DNA from: Grammothele lineata
Taxonomy: Eukaryota > Basidiomycota > Agaricomycetes > Polyporales > Polyporaceae
Assembly (NCBI GenBank): GCA_002150815.3
Contig: NDFF03000382.1
Location: forward strand, 372,001 to 436,000
Direction: 5' to 3'
Length of the DNA: 64,000 bases
Each line of letters opens with the position of its first letter. Position 1 is the first letter of the stretch. Below the pieces are notes generated by a model. That model was not told the origin of the DNA. It worked only from the letters and a program-made list of their open reading frames with translations, and ran no database searches. Position numbers and translations under genes: made by a program. Shown in pieces: positions 13,003-24,559 of the stretch.

Positions 13003-14047
13003 GCCATGGCCGCCAACTGTCGCGGATGCAAATCCTCGTCTCTGCTAGACCACTCGAGCTACCCTCGAGCCCCCTCGGCCGCTCTGCGCACCCTCTGAGA
13101 CCCCTCCGTCCTGCGCCATCACCCACCGCGCCCTCTCACATCATTCCGGGGACCGGTGTGCTCAGCTCGGTAATCCCCCAAAATGACTTCCTACTCCGAG
13201 CCAAGCGCCCGCGGTAACCTCCTACCCCGTCTCTTGTTTCGCCCATCATTCTCCTTGTTCCTCCATGCTCCTCGCGACGGCAGTAGCACTGCGTCTGCAC
13301 GCACCCCCCTCCCCCCCCATTACGTTCCCCGTTTTCAGCGCCCGCTCGCTGCTTCCCGCCACAATAAACCACACCGTGCCCCGATGCGGCTACAAGATCG
13401 CCTTCGCCCATTGACCCGCTTCCCGCTTCACACCGCGCCCCCGAATCGAATCTGACAGCGTCCGTGCCTGCATCGCGGGAACCCCGCTTTAGAGATACTC
13501 AGCGACCAGCTTGCCATGCTGATCGATGGCAATTCGCTGCCTCTGCAGCCTCAACAGCGCCGTACGTCGTAGTTGGCACTCCGCTGGGTCTTCTCCAACG
13601 GCGGTCTTCGTGTCCGCGCTTGTACGTACAAGTCGTGTCAGCTCCTAAAGGTATGTCTCATGCCTATCTCAGCGACCACGACGAGCGTTTGGCTCGCCAG
13701 GCTCTCAACGCAGCTCTTCTGACCCACGGCCCAGCGCGAAACTGCGAGTGCACCTTGTGCTTCACCGAGTCGTTCGTCTTCCAAATGACGTTCTGACCGG
13801 TCGTCAGACGTAGCAGCCGATATCTTTGTCCACGACGCCTTCACGCTGACCATTGCGACTGTGTCGCGTGTCCTCTGACGACCGCATTGCAGCTCACGAA
13901 CCTCGCTTTGCTTCCCCGGATCCCCAGTCCGTAGCCCACCTCGTGGCTAATTCTTCCGCGATCGAGGTCCATATGTGGCCATTCATGCCACCGGATAGCG
14001 TCATAAACTCGGTCAATGACTTCTCCCGCTACGATATTAACTTCTGA
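13003..14047 (+). CDS. Possible small multi-exon gene of unknown function
   Basis: Several protein-like pieces occur here in different plus-strand frames: MAANCRGCKSSSLLDHSS at 13003, SSVIPQNDFLLRAKRPR ending at a GT near 13213, ILSDQLAMLIDGNSLPLQPQ near 13497, a segment from DHDERLARQALNAALLTHG to FVFQMTF ending with a stop at 13794-13796, IFVHDAFTLTIATVSRVL near 13819, and a final piece ending HMWPFMPPDSVINSVNDF. They could be exons of one gene, but I could not join them in a convincing phase and recognise no family. Coordinates are outer bounds only. It may equally be chance. Confidence 0.25.
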
Positions 14048-14589
14048 CAGTTGTTCTAAAGGGCTCGGCTCCGCCGTGGATTTCACGGCATGGCATGGCT
14101 GAGCCTAGTTCGTCGCCTCGCGCCGTGCCATCTGAGCGTGTCCGATACCATCTCTCACCCGATAAGTGGGTCCGCCGTGCCCATGATGATTCGGGCGGGC
14201 TCAGGGTCCGTGGTACTGAATGAGATGTGCGCTCTCCGCACGAAGGTTCTAGCGTCCTCAAACCGCAATACTCGCACCATTTCGAGCGCACGCTGCACGG
14301 AAGAATACAGGATACGGATGCACTCACCTCGTCTTCTGACTTCGAGAGGGAGCCTGAGACTGCCTCAGGGCAGGCAGGCCGCAGACGCGAGGTTTGGAAT
14401 CAATCGCGACCGTATCGTTCTTTCTTTCTAACGCGGGCGCCTGAGGGGGCTTCCGAATCTACTGAGCCACGTGCTTTGGGCGTTTGGGCGGGAAGAAGGC
14501 CGACAGCGCGTCACGGCCGACTGAACGCCAACTGCCACCGAGTTTCTCTTCGTCCACGACAATAGCTAGAGCCAGTCCGATCCACCGCT
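14048..14589. other. Upstream region of TIM8
   Basis: About 540 bases with no supported gene; includes the probable TIM8 promoter and leader. Confidence 0.4.
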
Positions 14590-15224
14590 ATGTCCGCTGC
14601 CGACTCGACCCTTCCCAAGCTGGACGCTGCCTCTCAGGTGCGTGTCTCCGCATCCATGCTTTTCGAGCGACCGCGACTCATCCGCGGATCTCTCTCGTCC
14701 TGCGCGCCCTGCACGCGTGTGCGTGTGCGCTGGCCGTACGCGTTCGCCGTCGCCAGAAGGACCTCGAGCAGTTCATTGAGACGGAGCAGGCACAAGCACG
14801 CCTCCAGGGCCGGGTGCACCAAATGACGAGCATGTGTTGGGACAAGTGCGTTCCTTCCCCCGCTTCCCCCTTCTCTCCCCTGCCCCCGGTCCCCCGCTGC
14901 CGCCTTCTCCTGCGCTCGATCGCAACCCTCTTTTTCGTACTCTCTCTGTGACCCGCTCCGCCGGTGCCCTGCGCCTGGCTTCCCCTTCCCGTTGTCTCCC
15001 ACGCGCCTCTCTGACGACCCCTTCCTCCCTCTTCCTCTTCCTCCTCCCTCTCCCCGCCCGCGCCCCCTCCCGGTGGCATTTCCAGATGTGTCGGCTCCAT
15101 CTCCTCGGGCTTCTCCAGCAAGGAGCAGACCTGCCTCGCCAACTGCGTCGACCGCTTCTTCGACAGCTCCGACTTCCTCGTGCGCAGAGTCACCGAAAAG
15201 CGCGCCCAGGCCGGCCTCCAGTGA
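14590..15224 (+). CDS. TIM8: Mitochondrial intermembrane-space import chaperone Tim8
   Basis: Small Tim protein that, with Tim13, escorts hydrophobic precursors such as Tim23 across the intermembrane space. Exons 14590-14637, 14757-14845 and 15086-15224 total 276 nt, 91 residues. The twin CX3C motif is present: CWDKC at residues 43-47 and CLANC at 62-66, which form the two disulfides. The segment EQFIETEQAQARLQGRVHQM before the first motif and CVDRFFDSSDFLVRRV after the second match Tim8 rather than Tim9, Tim10 or Tim13. The second intron (240 bp) is long and CT-rich. The two-nucleotide phase at the first CX3C splice restores Lys-Cys. Confidence 0.93.
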
Positions 15225-15605
15225 GCTCCGACGCCACCCCCAGTCTCCAAATCCCCGCGGGGCGGTGCCTGCGCGGGCCAGGTCGCCGCATTCTCTCGCC
15301 TACGGCCCTCCGCTCGCCCAGTTTGTTCCAGACGCGGACTGCGCGACGCGCAACGCACGAAGAAAACCCCCCTGTCGATAGGCTGTTCGGCTCGCGTTAC
15401 GCTTCGCACAAGTACATTACGCTCTCTTGCCATAATAGCGTACGCTCGGATCCTGCTACCATCATGACCGCTCATCTAAGTAGCAAAATAACAACAACAT
15501 CGCATGACTAGTCCGTTAATCCGTCCGTCGATCCGTCCTTCTATGAACACCAGCAGTGTAGGTCGTGCGTCATGACGCTCATGAACGAGCTGCCCGATCA
15601 GCCGC
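15225..15605. other. Convergent spacer, TIM8 and acyltransferase gene
   Basis: About 380 bases of presumed overlapping 3' UTRs. No coding signal seen. Confidence 0.45.
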
Positions 15606-17303
15606 CTACCACCGCACCTTCGACCACGCCCAGCCGACCACCGCGGGCACAAAGAAGCAGAACGCGTCCAGGACCTCGTACGAGTGGCGTAGCCGCACGG
15701 GAACCACCACGCCCGCGCTCGTGCTGCCGCCCGTGGCCGCTTGCTCCGCCGCAGGATTGAGGTAACCCGTCTCGAGGAAGCGGGTCATGAGCTTGTCCTT
15801 TTCGCGCCAGAGGTTCCTGAGCCAGAGCTCGAACGCCTCGCGCTCCGTCTCGGGGATCTCGACCTCGACCGTCCGTTTGCCGTCGTCCGCGCCGTTGGGT
15901 AGCACGTTGGGGTCCGACGCGGAGACGTTCCCGACCGGGATGTCGCCCCGCGCGATGTCGAATTTGCGGAGGTGCATGTGCACCGCGGGAGGCGGCGTGC
16001 CGTCGCAGAAGATGGAACGGAGGGTGTAGTACGACTGGCCGTAGCCAAGGTAGGAGATTCCTACGGGAGACCGGGAGACGTCAGCAGGCTGCGCGGTATG
16101 TGGTAATGTGCGTAGGGGGAAAAGAATACTCTGGGCTGACCTGGGTACGCCATGGTGATGTCAAGCAGCTGTAGGCTGGGTATGCGCGGCGCGAGCGAAC
16201 GGAGGGAATAGTGCAGGCCCGTCGAGCGGGGCAGGAGGATGTTCGTCATATCGGGCTGCAAGCGACAATGAACATCCGGCGAATGAATGAACGCGGGAGA
16301 GGGGGAGAGACACGAGACGCACTATGCCCAGTTTGTCTGCATACTTCTTGCTGACGGGGCGCGTGTCCTTGCTGACGAGCGTGCCCTCGGGGTAGAGGAT
16401 GAATGTGAGCGGCGAGTCCTCCTTCTCGGCGCGCCGCGCGAGCCAGGAAAGGCTCCGCGCAAGCTCGAGGCGGTCCGAGGCCCACGAGCGGGCGAGGAAG
16501 ATGAAGTTGAAGAATTGCATGCCCTACACCGGGCGGGTCAGCATAATCAGTTGCGGCGGGCCGAGGGCGGACGAAGACGTACCCAACCGAGGACGGGCAC
16601 CCATTTCAGACTATTCTTCAGGACGATGAATACGTCCTTGTGCGTGCCCGCGAGGTACGTGAGCGTCCAGGCGTACCACCAGTCTGCGTAGATCTGGGGT
16701 ACCGGCCGGGGTAAACGACCACGACTCCGTCAGAACATTGCTCCCGAAGTGCGTTTGGTATGAGGGGGGAGGACGCACCTGGTGATTGGCAATGAGGACC
16801 GTCTTCCGCGGCAGGTTCAGCCCGGCGACCTTTCCGGTCTTGTCCCGTACGACCAGCGATTCTATCTCCTCGGGGCTGAACTTGCCATGTCCTTCTGTCT
16901 CGAACGATATCACGAGGCTTGTGGGGGCGAACCATTGGCTGGACAGTACTGTCATGCAGCATCAACCTCCCTGCTCTTCAATCTCAGATCGCTCCCTCTC
17001 CCTCCCGGCCTCCCATTCAATGCGTAGAAGATTCGAGAACACACCTAACAGAAGCCCAAATGCGCCCTTCGTGTACCGCACGCCCTCGTAGTACAGCTTG
17101 CGTGCTCGCCGGAGCGGGATTAGCTTCAGCGGAAGGAGCACGACAAACTGCGCGCCGTTGACCATGATGCACCCGAAGGCGAACACCACGAGGAAGACGA
17201 GCCCGTGCAGTGTCTGTGCCCATGTCCGCCGCGGCCGCGCGGCAATAGGTTGGGCGTATAGCGGGGACGAGGGTTCGTTGGGCGTGCTCTCGGCGGCAGT
17301 CAT
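15606..17303 (-). CDS. AGPAT/LCLAT-type lysophospholipid acyltransferase, membrane-bound
   Basis: PlsC-family acyltransferase of the ER membrane. Six exons read downward: 17045-17303, 16779-16948, 16583-16693, 16323-16523, 16141-16255 and 15606-16060, total 1311 nt, 436 residues. The catalytic HX4D block is NHQIYADWWYAW (His142, Asp147), partly formed across a splice; the second block is FILYPEGTLVS (near 221-230). A hydrophobic segment LHGLVFLVVFAFGCIMVNG near residue 35 anchors the N-terminus and another segment near the C-terminus (AFCFFVPAVVGWAW) is probably membrane-embedded. The NHQ and YPEGT forms resemble yeast Cst26/Psi1 and animal LCLAT1, which act on lysophosphatidylinositol or lysophosphatidic acid; the exact substrate is not shown by sequence. 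Confidence 0.88.
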
Positions 17304-19423
17304 TGGGTGGTATGGGGTCGGTTTCGGGCCGGTTTACAGAAGCAGGCCAGAGGGTCGGTACGTGTACAAGATACACGAGAGCAATAGATAGATAGGTCGA
17401 GGTGATGATACAGATGCACCGGGCGTGCGGGGTTCTGGACGGGCGATAGAGGTCGCGGAAGGCTGAGACGATGGCGTACGCACGTCGGGAGCGTAGGCTG
17501 AGAGTGAGGGAGGCTCAACGCGGGTCGTTAGTCTCTGGGGTTGCTGAAAGCTCAAAGTCCGATGCTGGGGGGCTGCAGGCTTGTAGTGACTCGCGGATGC
17601 CTCGAGGACTCGGGGTTCCAGGAAAGGCGCGGAGACTGTCGGACGTGGGGCGGGGCCGCGAAGAACTCTGAAGAACTGGTAGCCAGTCAGTGCTAAACTT
17701 AACCTACCGACGGCGAGCGAACGTGGCTTGAAAGCCAGAGAACGCGTCGCTGCTTGAGCTTTGAGCGGTAGATGCAGAACGGCCGCGCAAGCTCGCGCTG
17801 TGCCAGTAGGCATGAGTGTCGGACTCCATTCCGATGCGGGCGGTGTTGTGGGTCGCAATCAGATGCTAAACGCGAGGCTAGCACTGACCATGGTCAGCTT
17901 GAGGACGTGATACGAGCGTTTAGGGCGAAGCGACATTGTTTTGTCATGATGGGGCTTGAGCTTGGATATTGGAGCTTAGAAGCTGGCTAAGATTCCCCGA
18001 GAGTAAGTGCAGCAATAGTGTGGTGATGTAGCAAGAGGTCGTATGCTAAGAGACTTGTCGTGTGACGGGGAGACCGCCAAATACTAGCGCTCCTCAATTA
18101 CCAAACGGCGCCGGTGCCGACGGCTGGATACATCACTCAAGCTTCGGTTACCTATGACTTCAATAGTAGACCGCGCTGTCCCCTTCGTCTACTTATTGTA
18201 TGGGTTGGCAGGATTTAAGATTGGCCCAGAGCACATCCATTCACATCACATGACCAGAGAGTGTCACGCTGGCGTCCTTTTGGCGGGGGAGAGACTGTTA
18301 AAATATGTTGCGAAAATTCAGAGCCCCTTTCTCAAAAAACGGGTCTCATCAAATCATAGGGAACACTGCTCGCTATAGGTTGACCAGGCCGATAAGCGAA
18401 AGAGTGGAATGTGGAGGACTAGTTACAGCTGCAGTAGTGGAGGTCGTCGGGCGGCTATGTACCGCAAAATCAGATAAGTGTCGAAATCGGTGGCTTACAT
18501 TTGAGGCGCAGGCCGGTACGTTCGCCGCCACGGCGCCGAGCGCAGGCCAGCTACGCAATGCAGGGTTTTGTCAATTGCACATGATCTTCACACCATGGCT
18601 GATGATAGCGTACAGAAGAGATTGACGTGTACATCGTCTGAGAGCCTGCGACGGGGTCGCAGCGGACGCCTGCAAGAGCGCGCGCGACCATTCAAGTAAC
18701 GATCCTGGTATGCTCGTCTTTTTGATACATGAAGAACCACGTTGGTTGTTCTTGAAGATGACACCGCGGTGACATCGCGAGGCTCGTGCAAGGAAGCGTT
18801 ACTGTCCTTTACGCTCGAGACGTTCTCGCCTGACCCAGCATTCCGTATCGCGAGTCGAGTGGCGCGCCCCCTATGTAGCCATCTTATACGAGACTGGAAG
18901 AAGATTTTCAATACCGCTGAACTCAATGTCACTGACTTTGATGTAGAAGTTACCTGGCTATGCTCTAATCTCCCCCACCCGGATGTATGTTAACAACAAG
19001 TTCGCCTTCCAGGGATCTACCAAAGGCTACCCGCGAGCGCGTCGGTAGAATCCCTCATGGCCGACCTCCATTGCGGGCGCGCTGCTCCGGGCACATCGTG
19101 CAGGTCGCCGTGTGCAAGCTTCGGAGGCGCGCATATACGACTATGTAGGTTCCTAGCATCCACGGGCTGCAGTGGCTCCGGACTCGGATCTTCGCGGTGT
19201 GAGAGGACTTATCGCGACAGTTATCATCCTGTAAGCTACTCGGATGCGTCGTAAACGCTCAATTCACGTGATCGTCACGCTGTGACTATAGTGGTCAGAA
19301 GTGCGCTGGGCCAATCTTAGAACGGTACTGCTCGACATGAACATATAGACTAATCAATTCACTAGGCGCATTATCTAAGGCGAGGCTTATGCTCGCCGTA
19401 TAACCTGTCAGCATGTAAATGGT
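17304..19423. other. Gene-poor region
   Basis: About 2.1 kb. A 174-residue minus-strand frame next to the acyltransferase start (17334-17858) is Pro/Ser/Arg-rich and probably 5' leader. The remaining part (18.0-19.4 kb) is less GC-rich than neighbouring genes and carries only short frames on both strands. It may contain old, unrecognisable mobile-element debris, but no terminal repeats or transposase motifs were seen. Confidence 0.4.
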
Positions 19424-21721
19424 TTACCGACGAGGCCTTGCTTGTATGCGTCTACAATGAGCTACGAGAATCCGGCGAAGCTATATATGAGCTTCAGCAA
19501 TGACAAAAGGGGAAGAGCCGCTTACATGGATCGAAACATACGTCCCGGCGACGCATATAAACGCGCCCACGAGGATCGTCAGCACCGAAATCCCGGTGCC
19601 GGCCCAGCGTCTCCTCAGCGCCTCCAAGCCGCCCTCTTTCTCTTCCCCTTCTCCTTCTGTGTCCCCGACTGCGCGGGCGGAAGGGTAATACGCATCGTAC
19701 AGCCAAAAGAACCCCGCAATCCCGTACGTGTACCACGACGCGAAGAGCGAGGCGGTGATGCCGGTGAGGTCAGAGAAGATCGGCACCGCGCTCGCGAGCA
19801 CAAACGCGACTGCAGTCGCGGCGAAGCATAGCACGATCCACGCGGACCATCCGAGGAGCGTATGGGTGTAGATGTGCCGGGTGTGGCGGAAGAAGCGGAC
19901 GAAGACGAGCTTCGCGGCGGTGTGAGAGTACAGGGCGCCGGCGCTGGGTATATGCGAGCATCGAGCAAGGCGACGACAGGAATAGTCAGCGCAGTAACGG
20001 ATGGAATGGCGCACAGCAAGGACCCACATGAGGAAGTTGACCAAGCCTATCGCGAAGGTGATCTTGGACCACACCGGGGGAAGAGAGAAGAGCGCAGGGG
20101 ACGCTACAGTGCTTCCGATGCGGACGTAGATGACCACGCTAAACACCGTGTAGAACGTAGTAGCGAACCCCTGCAGGACCCAGGCGGCCTGCATCGAGCA
20201 AAGCGATGTCAGAGACGTCAAACACGTTGGGGTACCGATCAGCGGCTTCACCTTCATCGCGTCCTGAGGCCTGCGCATCTCCGAAATGAGGATGAAAAAC
20301 CTGAGGTAAGCTGGTCAGTATTACCGATCAGAAAAACGGAAAACATACTCTCACATAAAATGCCCTGCATATATCATGTCATTGTGCGTTCAGATCATCT
20401 AACAAGTATATCCTTCCTACCTGCATACGCGAAGACCTACACCGGCCCCGACCGTTAGTGTGCATCATCTCACGCTAGTGCGCTCAGGAACGCACCGGCC
20501 CGGTTATGGCAAGAAAGGCCTGGTAGAACGTCGTCGGAACCGTGGCGACGATGACGCGATTTCGCACTGGGTTCGCGCCAGCACCGACCATGGCCAGGAC
20601 GCCACATATCGTGATGAAGGCCGCACTAAAGAGGCCTAGCCAGCTCAGCCGCCCGAGCGTTCGCGGGAGCGAGACGAGGAACGTGGCGACGGCGAAGATG
20701 GCAAGCAGAACCGTCGCACAAAGCCCGTTGTTGGACAGCGTCGACAGCGCCTGCTGTCCCGAGAGCAGCTCCGAGCCCTAGTGTCCGCAGGGTCAGCAAT
20801 GTGGCACTGCGAGTGCGAGGAGGGAGAGAATTACCGTTCCGAATATGGCGAAGATGATGGTCCCGCTGGAGAGGACTTCCCGCCCGAGGGGCCCGAAGAT
20901 GATCATGCCGGCGTCACCTAACACGCGCGTTACTGTGGTGTTCTCAAGCTGCGCCGTAACACTCGAATTCCGAATGACGGAGAATAGCCATGGGCATCGG
21001 ACGAAGGTGGGTGGCCCGGTCTCGGCTTATATCTGGGAAGCAGCAGCAACCCCATGAGAGCCCGCTTTTTTAACGTCGGAGACGTCTGAATCTCGCTCGC
21101 ATGCCGCGTCTGAGCATCAGGTAGAGCATTACAAGCACTGGGAGTAGGAACCCGGGCAGTTAAACATCCACAGGCTAATGTCTCGACCGCTGTCAAGCAG
21201 CTGCGCTGACGCCCTTTCTGTTTCCAGAATTCCTCCTGATCGCAGCCTCGAAGGAAGTACTGACCCATGTTGTGTACCTCCGGGTGATTGAGTTTAAAAT
21301 CGATGAGCAGTTTCGCCGTATAAAGCGCGAACACGCCGAGAAAATTTGTCAAGATTAAGGAGGGAACGATTCCTGTGTCGGGAGAATGATTGAGTTACTC
21401 GGTGGATGATAAATGGGCTCGGGAACAGGGCGCACCGACAGCGGCCATGGCGTTTGGTAGGGTGAGCATGCCATTGCTGACTATCTCAGCAATCATGAGA
21501 GCTGCGACGAACTGTGTAGTTTCGTGACCGGTTGTCAGTTCGCATGAACACAGCCAAGGAACGCGGTGGGCGCGCACCTGCCAGCTGAGGGTTTTATAGC
21601 GAATGTCATGGTCGTCTTCGTCTACAAAAACATCGGCATGTTCCTTCTCCAAGGAGGTTTGCGGAAGCTTCTCGGTGGAGGGCTCTTGTGTTAGGTTGAC
21701 GGGCTCCGACGATGGAGTCAT
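19424..21721 (-). CDS. Amino acid transporter, AAAP (Aa_trans) family
   Basis: Polytopic transporter of the Avt-like family. Exons read downward: 21578-21721, 21436-21511, 21265-21372, 20835-20917, 20496-20777, 20421-20436, 20355-20364, 20252-20300, 20028-20188, 19526-19943 and a short last exon. Phases agree through 449 codons. Typical blocks: MIAEIVSNGMLTLPNAMA (first membrane span with unwound Gly), GTGSELLSGQQALS, VFAYAGHFMFFILISEM, and the hydrophobic spans to GISVLTILVGAFICVAGTY. The N-terminus is Ser/Thr/Glu-rich and cytosolic. Two exons are only 16 and 10 nt, and the intron at 20918-21264 is 347 bp. The 3' end is uncertain: a 45-bp intron leads to the stop at 19424, a very short 34-bp one to a stop at 19462. 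An ATG 48 bases upstream (21769) could also be the start. Confidence 0.85.
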
Positions 21722-22407
21722 GGGGCTTTCCGGGATGCAGCGAAGTGTTGCAAGTCGGGCATGCAGCATCGGGAGGGAGTTTTTATTAGGCTCCGGTCAG
21801 CCTATCTTATCACTCGCATAACGAGGCATGGAGCCCACAACTCCGAAAGGGGTATGGGACCGACCACGACGTGCGCTGGGCCGGTTGACCGTAGGCCTCC
21901 TGGCTGTCATGGGAATTCCCAACTGCATGTGGGGCGCCTGTTCATTCGGAATTGGGCTATACGCTGCTGGGGTCATCTGGGCAGAAAGTGAGCGGCGAGT
22001 GTATTGAGACAGGCCCCGGGCGCACCAGGCGGGACGAAGAAGTGTGCGCACTTGTCGGAGGTTGACGGGCAGGAGGAAGATATGGCTGCGCGCCCTTGCG
22101 CGCCTCGGGCGGATGTGGGTGATGGGGTTGCTTGGCTCGCACGAATGCGGACAAGCTCGTTGAAGCGGGGGCAGGAGCGCGCGAGCAGAGCCACAGACGC
22201 TGATGCTGCCACGGACTGTCTCGCGTCGGTCTCGCGCTCGCTGGAGCGGCCCTCTGCCGGCACGAGAAGGTCTCGTCTTGCTCAAAGGCTCGGGCCCTCC
22301 TCCGCCAAATGGGCAGCTGTGCGCCCGTCCCTGCCCGCGTCCCCGGCGCCCCTCCATCCTATTTGGCCCCCGGTCCACTCGCGGCCCTCGTGTTTGCACA
22401 ACCCCCC
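21722..22407. promoter_or_regulatory. Divergent intergenic region, transporter and F-box/LRR gene
   Basis: The amino-acid transporter (minus) and the F-box-like gene (plus) start about 690 bases apart. Both promoters should be here. No coding sequence assigned. Confidence 0.4.
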
Positions 22408-23577
22408 ATGCTCCTCCCCACCCAGCACCATATGCCGCCCGTGCTCGTCGACGACCTCATCCCCATCATCCTCGAGAGCGACGACCACTGGTGGCCCCGT
22501 GATTATCAGAGGCTTGCCCTCATCTCCCCCTCCTGGCTCGCCCTCGTCCGCAAGCGCCTCTACAGCCGTCCCTCGCTCCGCTCCTTCCGCGCCTGCAAGC
22601 TCCTCGCGCGCTCCCTCCGCGAGAATCCCGACCTCCACCCCTACCTCCGTGGCGTCGACCTTCGTCCCGTCGCTGATGGCCGCCGCACACTCGACGAGCA
22701 GGAGATGCAGAGCCTGAGGTACATCCTCGGCCTCAAGGGCCTCCGGTCCGTCACCCTGGGCGGCGACCTGGCCATTTCCGCTGAGCGTTTTCTGCAAGTC
22801 ATGACAGACACCCGCGCCGTCACCGAGCTGCGCATCGACGGCCACTGCGTCTCTGAGGCAGACGAGGCCGCGTTTGACGCGAATCCGCGCTTCCACACCC
22901 TCCCCTCGCTCGTCTGGGACGACGTCGTCGCGTTCCGCTTTCCCTTCCTCCGCTCCCTCACTCTCTCCAACGTCGCGCTTACCATCGACCCGCCCGCGCT
23001 CGACCGCCCCGGCCAGCTCGAGTACCTCGCACTCAACAACGTCGACATCGTCGACGGCTTTCTTCCCGACCTCTGCGCCGGCGCGTGGGAGCACCTCCGC
23101 GTGCTCCGCGTTGTTGGCAAATCCGCGGCCGACCTCGATGAGCACATGCGCGCGATGCTCGAAGCCTGCGAGGGCGTCGAGGAACTCCATTACGAGGCCT
23201 GCGACGCCTCCGCGCGCGCGTCCATCTTCGACGACGACAGCGACGTCCTGCCCTCTTGTCCGAGCCTCACAAAGCTGTGTCTCGCATGCTTTGACGCGAA
23301 CCCGCACACGCTTCGCGCGATCACAGACGCGTGTCCGGAGCTGCAGGAGCTCGCGGTGCTCGGGCGCATGGTGCGCGTGCCGCAGGAAGAGTGGGCCACG
23401 TTCGTGAAGTCGGGGGCGCTCGCGAAGCTGAGAAGGCTCGTCACGCCCGCGGGGACGAACCGGCCGCCGTGGACGTTCTGGTCGCCTGGACAGCTGGACG
23501 AGCTGCGGGACGCGTGCCGCTCGCGCGGGGTCTCACTCGCTGTGGGCGCGATGTCGGACGACTTGGACGACGAGTGA
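22408..23577 (+). CDS. F-box-like / leucine-rich protein, single exon
   Basis: Intronless frame of 1170 nt, 389 residues. The start chosen is the ATG at 22408; the frame is open further upstream without a better Met. The N-terminus LVDDLIPIILESDDH followed by LALISPSWLALVRKRLYSRP has the hydrophobic helix pattern of a degenerate F-box: a first helix, then a Ser-x-Trp block. The body contains irregular leucine-rich units, for example GLRSVTLGG, FLRSLTLSNVAL, LEYLALNNVDI and LTKLCLACFDANPHTL, and an acidic C-terminus SDDLDDE. Such proteins are very numerous in Agaricomycetes and are thought to be SCF-type substrate adaptors. It is not closely similar to the four family members at 50-64 kb. Confidence 0.8.
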   Translation: MLLPTQHHMPPVLVDDLIPIILESDDHWWPRDYQRLALISPSWLALVRKRLYSRPSLRSFRACKLLARSLRENPDLHPYLRGVDLRPVADGRRTLDEQEMQSLRYILGLKGLRSVTLGGDLAISAERFLQVMTDTRAVTELRIDGHCVSEADEAAFDANPRFHTLPSLVWDDVVAFRFPFLRSLTLSNVALTIDPPALDRPGQLEYLALNNVDIVDGFLPDLCAGAWEHLRVLRVVGKSAADLDEHMRAMLEACEGVEELHYEACDASARASIFDDDSDVLPSCPSLTKLCLACFDANPHTLRAITDACPELQELAVLGRMVRVPQEEWATFVKSGALAKLRRLVTPAGTNRPPWTFWSPGQLDELRDACRSRGVSLAVGAMSDDLDDE

Positions 23578-24559
23578 AGGTGCGCTGCTTTTCTTATACT
23601 CCAACGAAATGCTCACGTATGTCTTGACGCAGATCACATCTATTGAGCGCCGTTATGAACTTTTCCGCTCGCCCGCCGCCGCTTTGGCGATTGTCATGCC
23701 ACCCCCGCTCAATGCCGTTTAATGCTTCCCTGTTGTCAATATCCCACTTGAGTCTGGATCGTTCTCTGCATATATCGGAAGGATATGACGCTGTTGTGTT
23801 GTCGCTGATCAAAGTATTGTACTCGTAGCTAGTCTGGATTGTGGATACTTGTACCAGTAGTGTACCATCTTCTCGCTCATGCATACCCATTCCTTCGGAG
23901 GACAAAGGACGAGCTCGACGCGTGCACTTGTCCATCACGCTGCACAATGAAGGACTCCCAGCCTTGTGATCGCCGCGGTGCTTCTGGCGGTTCTTGGACC
24001 GGAGTTTCGTCAAATTGCGTCGGGCGGCGAACGTTAACAGCTCAAAGTTTTGCTTATCGCCCCACTTGGAGAAGTTCGCCTGCCAGCGCAGCGAGAGCAC
24101 TACTATTGCGGCGCTTATAGGTACCATCTACCAGAGTCCTATGTCCGCACGCTACCTCGTGTTCAACCTCCTGAACACATCGTGCAATAAGACCATCAGC
24201 GAGTAGACCAGGACGAAATAGTCTGTGTGCCTTGCAGGGTGATTGCAGCCAGATGGTCATCGAATCATGAGCGTGAGGCGCCCATTGGCGGTTTTCGAGC
24301 GGGGAGCCGGGGCGCTGGCCGACGGGCGCGTTAATCGTCGCGTCGGTGGGACTCTGACCGAGTCGCTCTCGACCGGCTCTCAGCCTCTCGCCGCCAGATA
24401 CCCTCCCGCTCTCGTCGTCGCCGACAGCGACGCTGGCCCTGTGACGTCTCTGCCCCCAGCACACGGCTTGCTCAGTCCTTTCCCGTTCGGTCTGAATCCC
24501 TTCCGCCCGCTCTTTCCCCCCTCGCTCGTTCCTTAATCATTCCCTACATTCACGCCGAC
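23578..24559. other. Region without an assigned gene
   Basis: About 980 bases. On the minus strand a hydrophobic piece (YSLMVLLHDVFRRLNTR, near 24205-24155) and a basic piece (ANFSKWGDKQNFELL followed by RRNLTKLRSKNRQK, near 24070-23980) look protein-like and might be exons of a small gene, but I could not join them in phase. The last 150 bases are a CT-rich leader for the next plus-strand gene. Confidence 0.35.

Noticed and set aside
17334..17858. 174-residue minus-strand frame next to the acyltransferase start
   Set aside because: Low-complexity Pro/Ser/Arg composition just upstream of a gene start on the same strand; more likely 5' leader.
18000..19400. Transposon remnant in the gene-poor stretch
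   Set aside because: No terminal repeats, target duplications or transposase or reverse-transcriptase motifs were visible; only low gene density supports it.
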